Positions 11,086-23,254 of a DNA stretch of 64,000 nucleotides are shown piece by piece (the stretch's first letter is position 1; every line of letters starts with the position of its first letter). The DNA is taken from NCBI RefSeq assembly GCF_020536995.1, contig NC_068359.1, forward strand, positions 89,734,353 through 89,798,352, in the 5' to 3' direction. Both the position numbers and the translations under genes were made by a program. Source of the stretch: Dreissena polymorpha. Lineage: Eukaryota > Mollusca > Bivalvia > Myida > Dreissenidae. The notes under the pieces were generated by a model. The model made no database searches and was not told the origin of the DNA. It worked only from the letters and a program-made list of their open reading frames with translations.

Positions 11086-11456
11086 ACCGTGCAAATTTAC
11101 AATGGAGTGCGCCGAATAATGTTTTGATATCGCAGGAGAGTAAGCGTATGTATTTTCAAGATTTTCAAGTTTTCGCAATGTGGAATTTCATTCCAAGGGT
11201 GGTTGAACCTCTGCTAAAAACCTTAAACTAATGAAGAGAAGCTTGAAGTACAGAGAAAATATGAAAAGGATAAGAGATAGTTTAGAAGATAGTAGTTTTC
11301 TTTTTATAAATGCACAATACATTGTGAATAGTCCGGAAAGTAAGCTGAACTTTATGTCAAATAACATTGTCGGACCACTTGAATCTTGGAGGACCAGTAA
11401 ATTCTGAAAGCTGGGTGGTCCTTTGGGTCAGTACGGTAAAAAGTTAGTGTCAAGCC
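11086..11456. mobile_element. Orphan right end of a related hAT-like element
   Basis: The reverse complement of the end near 11432-11456 reads CAGGGCTTGACACTAAC, a close relative of the left end at 9999. Subterminal GTCGGACCACT and GGACCAGT also match the family. No matching left end is found nearby, so this is probably a truncated copy. Confidence 0.45.
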
Positions 11457-11529
11457 CTGGTAGAACTCATCAAGGTGCATCTACATATGAAGTTTCAAAG
11501 TTGTAGGTGGAAGCACTTTCATTGTAGAG

Positions 11530-11620
11530 TAAATGTCAAGGTTTTAGCATGACACAACACGACGAGCTGGCTATGACAAAACCTCGGGGGTTTCTCCGAA
11601 AACATCGAACTAATAAAAAC
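11530..11620. repeat. Fragment of the 4.4-5.0 kb dispersed repeat
   Basis: Shares AAGGTTTTAGCATG, ACACGACGAGCTGGCTATGA and TTTCTCCGAAAACA with 4605-4715. Confidence 0.6.
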
Positions 11621-11687
11621 TACCACCGAGTAAAAATCTTACAACCTTAAGCTTGGATAAATTGGGTTATATTATAGAATTTACAAA

Positions 11688-12878
11688 CAGGCCTTTTTCT
11701 GTCTATTCTGGAAAAAGTACCTGGAAAAATTGGGATTTTACCAGTCCCGGTTTCTTCCGAATTGGGAAGAATTTTCATGGACAAAAGCATTGTTTGGGAA
11801 ATTATTTTTCTTTTTTTTTTCTTATTTTATGAAATGTTTTCATACATAGGTATTGCCTAAAAATGCTATTTAAGTATTTAAACTCTTTTTTTACCATGCA
11901 ACCAAGCAGCTGCAGCAACAGTCATTGTCCACTGCTAACGTAAGTATGAGTATGATAATAAAACACCAGTCTTTGTTACGTTTGAAGTTCAAATGATATA
12001 CATAGCTTGATATGTCATTAAGTATTTTTTATGAACATTCAGTCGAACGACCTGCATCCAACATATTGTTATTCAAAATTCAAGTTGCCAAATGTCTGAA
12101 GGCAACCATTATTTGAAACACAAAAGTATAGCTAAACATCATAAATGTATAGTATTGAAATGTTAAGAAGCTGCAAAGGGTAGTGACTCTGAATCTGGCA
12201 GTGGAAAATGAGTCATATTCTTGGTTAACCGTTGAGTAGACTGATTGGCGGTAGTATTTCCCCACAAAACATTCAGTTTTTGTGTGTCTTTCAGGTCATT
12301 TTTTTGTATTTTACTTCAATAATACTTAGAATTATGCGACATTTTTTTAAACTGCGTCAGATTTCTGTATTTTTTTACCTTAACTTACTCTTCCGAACCA
12401 CAGTAACGTTGCAAGTTAAACTAGTCCACATTTATTTACCTCAGGCCATTGATAACGATTCTCAAACAATTTACAGTAATTAATGCGTACACATTGTTAT
12501 CAATTGTTGTATACATACCTGATAATTCTGAATAATCCAGCACTTCAATATTTAAAGCTAATTCTGACCGAAAATGACCGTAAATGTGTCTTAAGAAATG
12601 CATAGACACAAGCGCCGTCATTGTTTGTCTGAAGTCTCAAGATCCCAAAATTGCATTATGGAACGCTCGATACTATGACATTTTACGCATTGGCATGTTA
12701 AAACACGGTGCCCAAATTATTTAAAACACAGTATCTACTGAGAAACGCATTTTTCGGCTCCATTATTTCGGTTGGAAATTGGGAATTTTTGTTTAGATAA
12801 TTGCGAAAAAAACATCCATATTTGGCATTGGGAATGGGTCCGACTATCGTACCTGTGAGATAGGCAGAAAAAGGCCTG
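11688..12878. mobile_element. hAT-like element with 5-bp ACAAA duplication
   Basis: Left end CAGGCCTTTTTCTGTCTATT and right end (reverse complement) CAGGCCTTTTTCTGCCTATC differ at two of 20 positions, and ACAAA is duplicated at 11683-11687 and 12879-12883. The interior (about 1.15 kb) has only short frames without domains, so it is non-autonomous. Its end structure and 5-bp duplication link it to the 9999-11085 element. Confidence 0.75.
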
Positions 12879-12883
12879 ACAAA

Positions 12884-14500
12884 TGTCCAAGCTACAGTGC
12901 TTAAGTTCATTTTGAAATATTTCAAATTAATTTAGCTTTTTTCCAATAGCTTTCTCTGGATTAAACTATTTAAGATGTAAAACAAGTTTTAGTGTTGGAA
13001 GGGGAAGCTTGGTATTAGTTTATAGCCGTATGGATACATATGGCTGAATGTTACTGCTTCAATATGATTATCATAAAGTCTTTAAAGAAAGCTACAACAA
13101 TCCATATTCCATTAAAATTTTCCTGTACATTTTTGCAAAGAAATATTCAACTTAGTCCTTTATAAGGACACAGAGGGAAAGTTGAGAAAAAAATCGGTTT
13201 AAAAATAATACAAGGCATTTCACATGAACAATTCTAGGGAACAGTTAAGCATTTGAAATGTTTGATTCCATTCATAAACCCATGTGGGACAGACAGACAC
13301 AGTGATTCCAGTATACATTTAGCCCCAATCACTTGTGGTAGGGGAAAGCCATATAAAAGATTCAGCTTTTAAATGGAGCAAATAATGGTTATAACATGTA
13401 ATTAACCTTTAGTTTATGACGATTTATTGCAATTTCTCCCCAAAAGTGCTGGTCACATGGTATTTTTCCCCTTTTGAGAGGGCTAAGGCTGTATCCCAGG
13501 TTTAATTGTTTGTTTGCCCTTTTTATTTCTTTAAACATATACAGGCAAATACATATAGTGCCAGCTGAAATTGAAATTAATAAACTTCTTTAAATGACTT
13601 AAGGTCAAGGCTATCTGTCAACAAGAAATACCTTTAGGTGGAATTGTATCCACACAAAATCCACCAAGATCTGCATTCTTTTTTATACTTTCCTCTGCCA
13701 CCAAGTCTGGATTGGTTCTTTCGTCTTTTCTTCTTTTTGACCGCATCTGTTTATACATACAAGGAAAACCTTCACATTCCTTGGTAGATTTTGATACAAA
13801 GAGGAATCTTAAATAATGCATGAGCCACAGTGCAATCTCCAGGGATTTTCTTAAGAACTTTTCTTCCACTTGCACTGGGGGCAAGTCACTATGAACATCT
13901 ACTTGCCCACAGCGAAAACAGGTTGTCCACTTTCACAATTATGCTTATTAAAATATACTTTAAAAGATAAACATAAGAATGCAATCTGTTTATTTTATAT
14001 CATGTAATCAAGGACAGGTTTTATCTCCTTTGTGACCCGTCGAAAAATGGTCTTTTCCACTGGAATTTTTTTCCCCTCAGCCGGTAAATTTTTGCCTCAA
14101 TTTTTGTTTAACCTTCAAATATATAAGTAAACCAGATCCAGTGTAGAAAATAATAAAAATATTGCATAGAACATTAACCAGCTTTCATACAACTTGTTAC
14201 AGTACCGGCCAACTTCAAGTGACCCACTTCATTCAGAGGTTGGGGAAGAATGACCCACAAATACAATGTCCCTGAACCAATCTCTCAGTTTAAATTCAGT
14301 AATTTGCAGAATAATTTTAAACTAAACATATAAATAAACTTAAACTAAAGATTATCACCACCAATATCAATGGGTAAACAGCAATAAATACGGCCTGGGG
14401 GCAAATACAATGCAATACAGTATATTACCCTCGTGCACAAAAGAATCTGCTAGGCCCGTATTCACCAAACAATTCTTAGACTTAAGTCTAAGAATAAGAA
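12884..14500. other. Gene-poor stretch with one unrecognised frame
   Basis: The only notable frame is 13618-13884 minus (88 residues, basic, containing RSKRRKDERTNPDLVAEES and FLRKSLEIALWLMHYLRFLF). It has no family I recognise, no signal peptide and no clear splice context. The rest is AT-rich with repeat-like tails (13290-13350). Confidence 0.35.
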
Positions 14501-14506
14501 AATTGA

Positions 14507-14750
14507 TTAGGTCGAGTCCGTCACGTCGAGTCCGTTAAGTCGGTCATGTCGGGTCCACTGTCCGCGTCGAAAAAGAGCATGGCTATCCCAGCAGGCATAG
14601 CATCCATCCGATTGGTCGCGAGCCCCATTGGCGGGTTTTCTTACAAAGTTGTCGTTCGTTTCTTTCAAAGTCCATTCGGAATGGGAATCAGACAACTCGC
14701 CCCAAAGAAATCTCACCCCAAGACAATTCGCCCCTGAAATCTGAACAAGC
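14507..14750. repeat. GTCGAGTCCGT micro-tandem and adjoining dispersed repeat
   Basis: 14510-14562 has degenerate 10-12 bp units (GTCGAGTCCGT, GTCGAGTCCGTTAA, GTCGGTCATGTCGGGTCC). 14680-14735 alternates ACTCGCCCCAA, TCTCACCCCAA and ATTCGCCCC. Overlapping open frames on both strands are by-products. Confidence 0.5.
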
Positions 14751-15169
14751 GTGAAATGTTAAACGACGTTTAATTTGACGGCATGCTTTCATTTTCTGTC
14801 AAAGATTTTTTAATCAGACATATTGTATGATAGTTTGGTTTAAATATAGAAGAATAATTGAATGCTTTTGTGTTAGTTATGTTTTGTAAAAGTGTGAGTT
14901 GATGAAAATTAATTATGCCGACATGCTTTGATTGTCTGGACACAGATTTATGAGTAAGACATATGGTATCACAGTTTGGCGTGATAAAAGACTACATAAG
15001 GTTATTAACAAGCTTAACCAGACAACAATGCTCTTTTTAAAGTAATTGACCACTCGCCAGCTGTCAATCAAACTCACGTAATAATCAATCAGATTTCGTT
15101 TATTGCGGCCACATGGTCCGACAAACAAAGACTTACGGAGTAATGGAATAAGCGTTTTATGAAACACAA

Positions 15170-16900
15170 CTTAGTGGGCGGAGCGATTGCGTATTTGGCG
15201 ACTGATCATTTAGAGGGCTGTCTGTATATAAAGCGGGCAGTTTTTCAGTGAATCATATGCCCCAGACCAGACCACGATACTAACCTGGCATATTACAAAA
15301 ACACATAGGAATGCTGTCTTTGCTTTTATAACCAGAAACACTAACGTGTGCGCTCTCCCTAATACCAAATTTACTATCATCTCAAACTCAGCCCTCTCTT
15401 CTTTCATCAAATAAATGACCTATCAAAACTAGTCTGGCCCTTACAACACCACAGTCTCACAAGACACTTAACACAGCAATAAGAAAGAATTTACAAAGAA
15501 ATTTTCTACCCCCAACGAACTAGTCATCGGCCCAATCAAACAAACATAGTCCCTTTCTTCTATCATCAAATACATGATCTTTCAAAAACTAGCCTGCCCT
15601 TCGCAATAACATTCAAACTATATACCAAATAGCAACAGAGAGAGCCCACGTTACCGTAAGATATGACACAAGACAGCAGAACTACACATGTATATAAGTA
15701 CCGATACTAACACTATGTACTAATATGTCCTCCGCGAGAGACGTTAAACGGGGGGTGCAGTGTATCGGTGCTATACACCGGGCACTTAAAAGAACCAGGG
15801 GCGCCTCTGGAATCGGGGCGTTTCCTGTATCCTGCTCGAACCCCCACTAACACCTCTCATGGGGCGGAGAGCACAATAACCACACTTGGGTAAATGAAAG
15901 CTAGAATACGGGACATAAACTATAATACTATGAGTTTTACAAATTAATATAAAACATAAATAAATCATATGATATAACAACGGCATTTTGAGATCATTTA
16001 TTTACTTTACCTATCCAATTATAATAGCAAATATAACATAACTACAAAATAAATACATCCCAGCTTGATACATGGTCTGGATGTTTGGCAGGTGGGTGGG
16101 AAAGAACGATGGTGACTCCGGGTGGGGCTTTGGGGGGCTCCATGGTTGGTTCTTGACTGATCTGTTGTCGCGCGCAGCGAGAGGGTGGATGAGGGTGCTT
16201 GTCTCGAGGGTCTTCAGCGGCTGGGTGCTAGGGCCGGGGCCGTATGCGGGCGCGGGGGGGGGGGGGGCTCGGGCTCGCTCGGCGTGGGTGCGCTTGTGCG
16301 GGGGCGGCGTGTTCTGCGATCTGGGAACTGCAACGATATACAGCCCTTCACGACTGACCGACGACCGTAAATAACCGACAGACATCTCCTCTTCCGCTCC
16401 AGACAAATGCACAACAATCACATACCACATACTATACACAACCATACACAGATCAACATCAAGGGACCCGGAGCACATGGGCGTGGCACTCTCATACACA
16501 TCACCCGTTATGAGTGGGGGGTTGTGAGAGCGTTATGTGTGTGTATTCCGGGTCTTACTTACCGAGTGGTGTTGGTATGTGGGTCGCGTTGAGTGTCTTG
16601 TACATAAGTAGTGTGCGGGACACTCGGCGGGATCCGCACCTCATCACCACCTTACGGTAAATAACACATTAAGGTCTCATTGGCCAACGTGCACGAAACT
16701 CTCTTTAAAATTAAATTATTTGGCGAATACCCGGGAAGCCGGGGTAAATTTGACCTACTTTGGCTCTAAATTAATCTTTTCCCCTGAGAGGTCACAGGGG
16801 CAGGTCGGGCTACCATAACCTCGTGAAGAGGCCAGTAGGACCTGTAAATAAACTCTGAAACACACACAGTGAATCATAAATTGAACTAATTTATATAAAT
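15170..16900. other. GC-richer, strand-asymmetric block of unknown nature
   Basis: Begins with promoter-like GGGCGG (15177) and TATATAAAG (15226-15234). 15250-15700 is C- and A-rich on the plus strand and contains a duplicated approximately 50-bp stretch (15392-15442 against 15550-15601, core CTTCT.TCATCAAATA.ATGA). 15735-15875 (GACGTTAAACGGGGGG, GGTGCTATACACCGGGCAC, AAAGAACCAGG) resembles a repeat I associate with molluscan genomes. 16080-16370 is G-rich with a 14-G run and is open on both strands, but without domain content. I cannot name a gene or element here. Confidence 0.4.
16247..16270 (+). repeat. Poly-G tract, potential G-quadruplex
   Basis: An uninterrupted run of about 14 G within a GC-rich stretch. 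Length may be inaccurate in assembly. Confidence 0.7.
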
Positions 16901-17726
16901 ATTTCAAACATTTGTGCTTCTTAAATGTAGGATACAATAATTTTACTGTGAGAGTAAGTGAGTTTTGTGTTTCTGCAATGGCAGAAGTGGTAAAGTGCAT
17001 ACATTGTGGAAAGACAGTTGGGCAGAGGCAACGTGCTGTTTCTTGCGATGCCTGCGAGCGATGGCAACACTTAGGTTGTGATTCTGGTAAGTGAACTTAT
17101 AATATAATTATTTGTTATGACTTACATTTTTCAGGTCAGGCATATAATGTTTTCCCATAACTTATGAATCTAAATCATTTGATACTTGCATATTATCGGG
17201 TAATCAACCAATGTCCGTTAATCCGTTGACACATAACAGATACCTGATAACGATAATAAAACATGTCATATAAATGTGGGAAGTCGCTTGACCGTTACCT
17301 TTGCGTTATATCATATGGGTAATGTACACCGCTGCTACACCCGATAATTAATTAAGCATTGTTGAAATCCAACATAAAGTGCTGATTACATAGGATTTAA
17401 AACAATATGTTTGTACTTTTACCTGAAATAATGAAATATGAATGAATATTATAATATTATGTGCATTTTATATTTATGATAAGAATTTACATCTTAACGT
17501 TTTATCTAATTTATACATAGTAAATAATCGTGATTATTTTTAACTAGCTTAACGCCCTTAACAATATTATTTCAGATATAAATTTTTACGTTTCGCACGT
17601 CGATTTTGGTATTTTCTTTACGAGTGAAACAATATAGCCAATACAAAATATCCTATTGATTACTCAAACACACTCTTTTACTATATAACATCGTGCATTT
17701 TTAACCATGGAATATTTTTAATATGT

Positions 17727-19153
17727 TATATAAGACTACTTGCTATACTGTCAGTGCGGAAATTGACCTTATTTCTTTATATCCACCTTCACATTTTATT
17801 AGCGCCGTCTTTAATTAGGCTATCTCTAATAAAGAACAGATAACTGTGAAATTAATAACAATGTGCAACGGTGATGTGGATACATCCTCGTTTTTAATTT
17901 TACATGTACACAACAATTTAGCCATAAATGAAATCAATTATTTTGGCAGTAAATCCAATTTTTCCAGTACAGTAGCCAGGTGCCTGTGTATTTAGCTGAT
18001 AAGATATATTCACCACAGCAGGTTGCTAATACACAGTGTAGACTTCCCCTGTTTTATTATTGTATTTGTTATTTACCTGATTGGATTAAATGAGTCGCGT
18101 TCTGGGAATAATGGGCATAATGCATGTGCGTAAAGTGTCGACCCTAAATTGGATTTTTGCTAAAAAGACACTTCATTTAAACGAAAAATGTCATAAAAGC
18201 GGAAAGTGCCGTCCCTGATAATTCGTGCGGATTGTACAGGCTAATCTGGGACGACACTTTAAGCACATGCATTATGCACAGTTTTCTCAGAACACGACTC
18301 AAATAAAGTATATTCATTCGGGTCTGCTAGCGTTATGTTAAGGGTCATTTTATTTGAAAAGCTGGGTTTCTGTCATAATTTCCATCGTTTTGCTTGTATA
18401 CACAATTTGATGAATTTATTGGCGCGATGGAGTATAAAACATGCTGACAGAATAGTATCAGTTTTTAATTATGTGTAATTTAATTCGCATCTTTCGCTTA
18501 ACTCGAAGTTCAATGTCACGCGCACTTCACAAACATCACGTTTCATTGTATTTATTTTTATAAATTATGTACAAATATTAAATGTTATATACATAATTAT
18601 GTTTTGTTATTTACGTAACTAGAAAGAAATAATAAAACATTGCTATATATAAAGCGCTTTACTTTTGCAAAATTCTACAATAAATAAAGACATATCGTAT
18701 TTTATTAAGTGCACGTGCTTGACATTATAAAATATTAGTATTTTATTGTAAAAACAATCGAAATTTGACCTGAGATTTGATGCAAGTCACAATTTATTTA
18801 GCGGCCGGTATTCTGCTCTCGGCCGCTGATGGTGTATTGTAGTTTATACAATTATGATAAGAAACTGTAGCAGGCAACAGGCATCAGGTTGATAAGAAGA
18901 ACTGATGTATTTATTGAACGCGAATAACATCAACAACTAATAATGTTTTGAAATTATAAATTTGCCCATAATAATTGTATAACATTATTCATCAAGCGCA
19001 AAGTGCATTAAACGCTCGCCCGCTGTTGGGTATTTTATATTTAGTAACACCTTAATACCATCATTTTTAAACGGAGAACTCTTTTTGTTAAGTGTACGTG
19101 CTTGAAGTAATGTTGCTCTTATTTATATAAGACTACTTGCTATACAGCCAGTG
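17727..19153 (+). repeat. Scattered direct repeats within intron 1
   Basis: TATAAGACTACTTGCTATAC recurs at about 17727 and 19125, and TTAAGTG.ACGTGCTTGA at about 18705 and 19089, pointing to an old local duplication. A small perfect hairpin (AGCGGCCG/CGGCCGCT, 18800-18827) lies between. Confidence 0.55.
18091..18301. mobile_element. MITE with TGAGTCGCGTTCTG-type terminal inverted repeats
   Basis: Left TGAGTCGCGTTCTGGGAA..GGGCATAATGCATGTGC..AAAGTGTCG pairs with right CGACACTTTAAGCACATGCATTATGC..TTCTCAGAACACGACTCA, giving arms of about 55 bp. It is non-coding and 211 bp long, of a fold-back MITE family I associate with bivalves. Confidence 0.78.
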
Positions 19154-19529
19154 TCATGCGAAAATAGATCTTATTTCAGTAAATAACATTACTTCGGCAT
19201 TGTAAAATTGCGTATTGTATGATTATAATATATAGACATTTATTTAATGTACTGATATCTAAATCAACTTATGATTTTACCGGTATTATGGCATTGAACG
19301 CGTGTATAAAAGGCACATATACTATTCTTATTAAATCATATTAATACTTATACTAATTTAAGTCATCACATAATCAGATTGCGCACTGCGTGTAATCAGA
19401 TTATCACCTTAAAACGATTCCGATGGATTATTAAATCGAGCTTACTATTCAAATCAGTGATTCCTTGTGGTACAATCAAGCATGGGATAATGGCAGACAT
19501 ACCCATGGCACAGTTCATGATTTATTTTA

Positions 19530-19612
19530 TGTAGCTCACAGCCGAGGATCGAACCAATGGTATCTGATATTTTGAAGCGGATATGTTTGCCACTAGGCTA
19601 TACGAGGTTTCA
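19530..19612 (-). repeat. tRNA-like SINE head (minus strand)
   Basis: On the minus strand TAGCCTAGTGGCAAACATATCCGC is followed by GGTTCGATCCTCGGC, matching the box A and box B layout of the SINEs at 20822 and 36975. No functional tRNA fold is claimed. Confidence 0.45.
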
Positions 19613-19994
19613 AGAATGAACATGGGTCAGTTACTCTATCGGTATAGAATCTGACGGTGTTTACAACATGATACAGAAGCATAAATATTACGTATCTGAA
19701 CATCATTCTTTCATGTTAGTTTGAAAAAGTATGTGTATTTCTAGGGTCTTTGATGTGCTGATTTAATTTTATTTGTTTACCTTACAGACTCTGGAAAATG
19801 GCCCTGAAGCAGATGAGACGAATTCCACACCAGAAACTGAGGAAATGTCAGATAACCGTTCACCAGACTTGAGTTTCGAGAACGAGGCAGATGGTTTGTT
19901 GGTTGAAAGCAGTGCATCACTACTAGACGTATCTCTAAGAGTGAGTTGTTTTATCGTTATACAAAATGTTGTTGAATAAAGATAATTTGAAACA

Positions 19995-20806
19995 AGATGC
20001 GTTTGTGAAACACAATGTCCCCCTAAATAATGTTTGACCTTGAAGGATGACCTTGACCCTTCACCACTCAAATGTGCAGCTCCATGAGATACACATGCAT
20101 TTCAAATATAAAATTGCTAGCTTCAATATTGCAGAAGTGACATTACATGAGCAATTTTGACCCATATATTTGACCTTTAAGGATGACCTTGACCTTTCAC
20201 CACTCAAAATGTGCAGCTCCATGAGATACACGTGCATGCCAAATATCAAGTTGCTATCTTTAATATTGCAAGTGTATTCATAAAATAAGCGATTTGGGCC
20301 ACATATATTTGACCTCTGACCTTGAAGGATGACCTTGACCTTTCACCACTCAAATTGTGCAGCTCCATGAGATACACATGCATGCCAAATATCAAGTTGC
20401 TATCTTCAATATTTCAAAAGTATTAATAAAATAAGCGATTTGGGACAAATATGTTTTACCTCTGACCTTGAAGGATGACCTTGACTTTGACCTTTCACCA
20501 CTCAAAATGTGCAGCTCCATGAGATACACATGCATGCCAAATATCGAGTTGCTATCTTCAATATTGCAAAAGTATTCATAAAATGAGCAATTTAGGCCAC
20601 ATATATTTGACCTCTGACCTTTCACCACTCAAAATGTGCAGCTCCATGAGATACTCATGCATGCCAAATATCAAGTTGCTATATTCAATATAGCAAAAGT
20701 TATTGCAAAATGTTTAAGTTGGCGCAAACCAACCAACCAACAGACCAACCAACAGACAGGGCAAAAACAATATGTCCCCCACTTCTATAGTGGGGGACAT
20801 AAAAAA
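19995..20806 (+). repeat. Tandem block with GTCCCCC/GGGGGAC ends (5 units of about 135-150 bp)
   Basis: Units share TGACCTTGAAGGATGACC, GACCTTTCACCACTCAAA, TGCAGCTCCATGAGATACAC and CATGCCAAATATCAAGTTGC. The block starts with ACACAATGTCCCCC and ends with AACCAACCAACAGACCAACC and ATGTCCCCCACTTC..AGTGGGGGACAT. It lies in intron 2 of the transposase-like gene. Frames at 20061-20249, 20392-20628 and 20636-20857 are by-products. Confidence 0.75.
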
Positions 20807-20821
20807 ATATTTGTAGTTCAA

Positions 20822-21012
20822 GGTCGCGGTGTTGTAGTGGATGAGATATCCGCCTAGCGATCGGGTGTTAGTGGGTTCACTCCTTACTTGGGAAGCATTC
20901 TAATTATCTCCTCCATGGACACCAAGTACTGGTTCTTCCCAGGAAACCGACTCGATAATGTCCATGTCTGCCTACCATGCTCGAAAGGGCACTTGGCAGT
21001 ATAAATAGATAG
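20822..21012 (+). repeat. tRNA-derived SINE, copy 1
   Basis: The head GGTCGCGGTGTTGTAGTGGA..CCGCCTAGCGATCGGG..GGGTTCACTCC matches the head at 36975. The body includes ACACCAAGTACTGGTTCTTC and CAGGAAACCGACTCGA, the latter shared in part with the second copy. It ends in a TATAAATAGATAG stretch. Confidence 0.65.
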
Positions 21013-22067
21013 TTGTTTTTCATGCTCTTCCCATTTTTAAAGAAAAAAACTGAAGAAGTTATCAGTTTGGTGATGCCTTAGTAAAATACAGAAAGACCTA
21101 TAATCTTTACTTCAAACTGCATTTACTTTGCTTGTAAAAATGTATTTATTTATTTCAGCTCCATGACTATGGAAGGTTTACACCAGTACCCGCCATAATC
21201 CGTCATCAGTGTGAACAAGTGCAACCGGAGCTGATTTCTGTGGTTACTCAAACCGACGATACGAGAGTTCCCAGAAGTATATCAACCCAGACTTCTACTG
21301 AAACGTCGACAGTTGGGATACAAGTGGATCGGCCTAGCTTCACCTTTGAGGATATAAGGGATGATGACGATAAGGTGTTGTTCTACACTGGTATCCCAAC
21401 TGCTGGAACTTTTGAGTGTTTATTTGATGAGGTCAGTGTTGGAATGAAAGCAGGGTTAGCACGAAAAACCTGTCCCCGGAAAATAAAGTGTGTTTATAAA
21501 CTGAAAATAGTCATGCTAATATAAACTGGAAAAGTGGCTCCTTAAAACTAGTACAAATTAAGTTTGATAAGAAGCTGAACAAGTGAACTTTGTGAGAAAT
21601 TCAGTATACAATTTAACTAGAAGTGTTTGACCATTGCATGTATGTATAAGTAATATACTATGTAATTATGTGAATAATACTTAATTTCACATTTTACAGT
21701 CAGCTTTCATTTGTGAAAATAAAATTGTTACTGATTATTATTTTCTTGTCTCATATTCCATACAAACATTTTCAGGCAAAAAAAGAAAATTGTGTTTTCT
21801 GCGTTTGTGTGTTTGTGCCAATATATTTATACATGTTTTCTTGCTTGAAAGCAGTTTTGTAAGACCAAACAAATTATAAGACTGAAATTCTGATAAATAT
21901 TGTACTGGATTCAAGTTTACATACATTAATTGACACAGAGCGTTGAAAACACAGATTTCTTTTGTATACCTAAGTAAATGTTTGTCTTTAAGGTTTAGTA
22001 CTGCTACTGAAGACTTAATCAACAGTTAATTTATAATTGGGAGCAATAAACCCGTCAAGAATTTTTA

Positions 22068-22622
22068 TGCCCCCGAAGGAGGGCATATAGTGATCAGACT
22101 GTCTGTCGGTCTGTCCGTCCGTCACACTTTGCGTTTAGGTTTCGAAAAATCCTCATAACTGCTATGTCGCTTTGGATAGCAATTTCATATTTGGCATGCA
22201 TGTGTATATGGACAAAGCTTTTCCATACGCACACAAATTTTGACCCCTGTGACCTTGACCTTAAACTAAGGGTCCGCGTTTAGGTTTCGAATATGCATTT
22301 AGGTTTCGAAAAAAGCTCATAACTTCTATGTCGCTATAGTGATCGGACTGTCTGTCGGTCTGTCCGTCACACTTTGCGTTTAGGTTTCGAAAAATGCTCA
22401 TAACTTCTATGTCGCTTCAGATAGCATTTTCATATTTGGCATGCATGTGTATATGGTCAAGGCCTTTCCATATGCACACAAACTTTGACCCCTGTGACCT
22501 TGACCTTAAACTTAGGGTCCGTGTTTAGGTTTCGAAATATGCATTTAGGTTTGGGAAAATGCTCATAACTTCTATCAAGCGTATATAGGGGGCATAAGTC
22601 ATCCTATGGTGACAGCTCTTGT
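22068..22622. repeat. TATGCCCCC/GGGGGCATA dispersed element with internal duplication
   Basis: Bounded by TATGCCCCCGAAGGAGGGCA and AGGGGGCATAAGTCATCC. Inside, GACTGTCTGTCGGTCTGTCC, TTTGCGTTTAGGTTTCGAAA, CATATTTGGCATGCATGTG and TTTGACCCCTGTGACCTTGA occur twice (from about 22090 and about 22335). It sits between the two convergent gene remnants, where the catalytic exons of an intact element would be expected. Confidence 0.65.
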
Positions 22623-23254
22623 TTAAAACCAAGATTTCTGATACAAGTAGCAACACCTGCAGAGTACTTGTCAGATGTAAAGCAGAAGTCATACCAGCAA
22701 AGCTTCCAAGGTGTCTATTAACTCAATGGGGTTCTGAAATGATCTATACTTGGACAAAAAGCATTGTGCACAGATTTTTAATAAGATGCAGCTGTTGATA
22801 CCTCTGTGTTGATTTTCTTAATTTGGTTCATGCTTGCCACTCATTAATTTCATATCATTTTAACATTTTGAAACAGATTATTATCGTAAACCCTTCGGTT
22901 TTTCTCCAAACACAGGTAAGGTAATAAGTGATGGATAATAACATAGCAAAAGTTCTTTTTATGATTTATCATTTTAAGAGCAAATCAATTTAGCGGAATA
23001 ACAATTGACAATCACGTTGTGATGGTATTAATGAACCGTACACAAATCGTTGAAAAGCATTCTACATGTACTACTGTAAAATTCATAATATGAACAGTTG
23101 ATAAATATTTATACATTCATACACTTTTATGTACAATATTTATATGCTTTGTAGAGCTAAATGACTATTGAAACATAAAAAAGGAGGGACCTCAATGATG
23201 TCCTGTACTGTTGTTACTTAAATTATTTTCTGATCTGGCGTTAACTTTTGTTAT

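Larger units (their letters stand above)
16978..21431 (+). pseudogene. Zinc-finger plus FYTG-motif transposase N-terminus, ISL2EU/IS4EU type, truncated
   Basis: Exon 1 (16978-17086, donor GTAAGT) starts at an ATG and encodes a PHD-like finger: MAEVVKCIHCGKTVGQRQ then VSCDACERWQHLGCDSG. Exon 2 (19788-19940; acceptor TTACAG, donor GTGAGT) is acidic and Ser-rich (ENGPEADETNSTPETEEM ... LLDVSLR). Exon 3 (21159-21431; acceptor TTTCAG, donor GTCAGT) carries VVTQTDD, a QTSTETSTVG linker and DDDDKVLFYTGIPTAGTFE. The 'D..K..FYTG.P....F' signature marks the helix-turn-helix that precedes DDE_Tnp_4 catalytic domains. Exons 2 and 3 join in phase 0. Exon 1 ends in phase 1 and does not join exon 2 in frame, so an exon is missing or exon 1 is separate. 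No DDE catalytic exon follows before the convergent gene, so the transposase is incomplete. Introns hold a MITE (18091-18301), tandem repeats and a SINE. Confidence 0.6.

Noticed and set aside
13618-13884. 88-residue minus-strand frame as a gene
   Set aside because: Basic and open but with no domain, signal peptide or splice context; left as unrecognised.
16011-16499. 162-residue minus-strand frame with Pro-rich stretch, and overlapping plus-strand frames
   Set aside because: Open on several frames at once because of the G/C-skewed sequence; no domain, no splice logic.
15170-16900. LTR or other virus-like element
   Set aside because: No paired long terminal repeats, polymerase, integrase or capsid-like frame could be supported here or elsewhere in the window.
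22068-22622. Possible missing catalytic exons of the transposase or YqaJ gene
   Set aside because: The stretch is a dispersed TATGCCCCC repeat with two tandem internal units; no DDE or nuclease motif in any frame.
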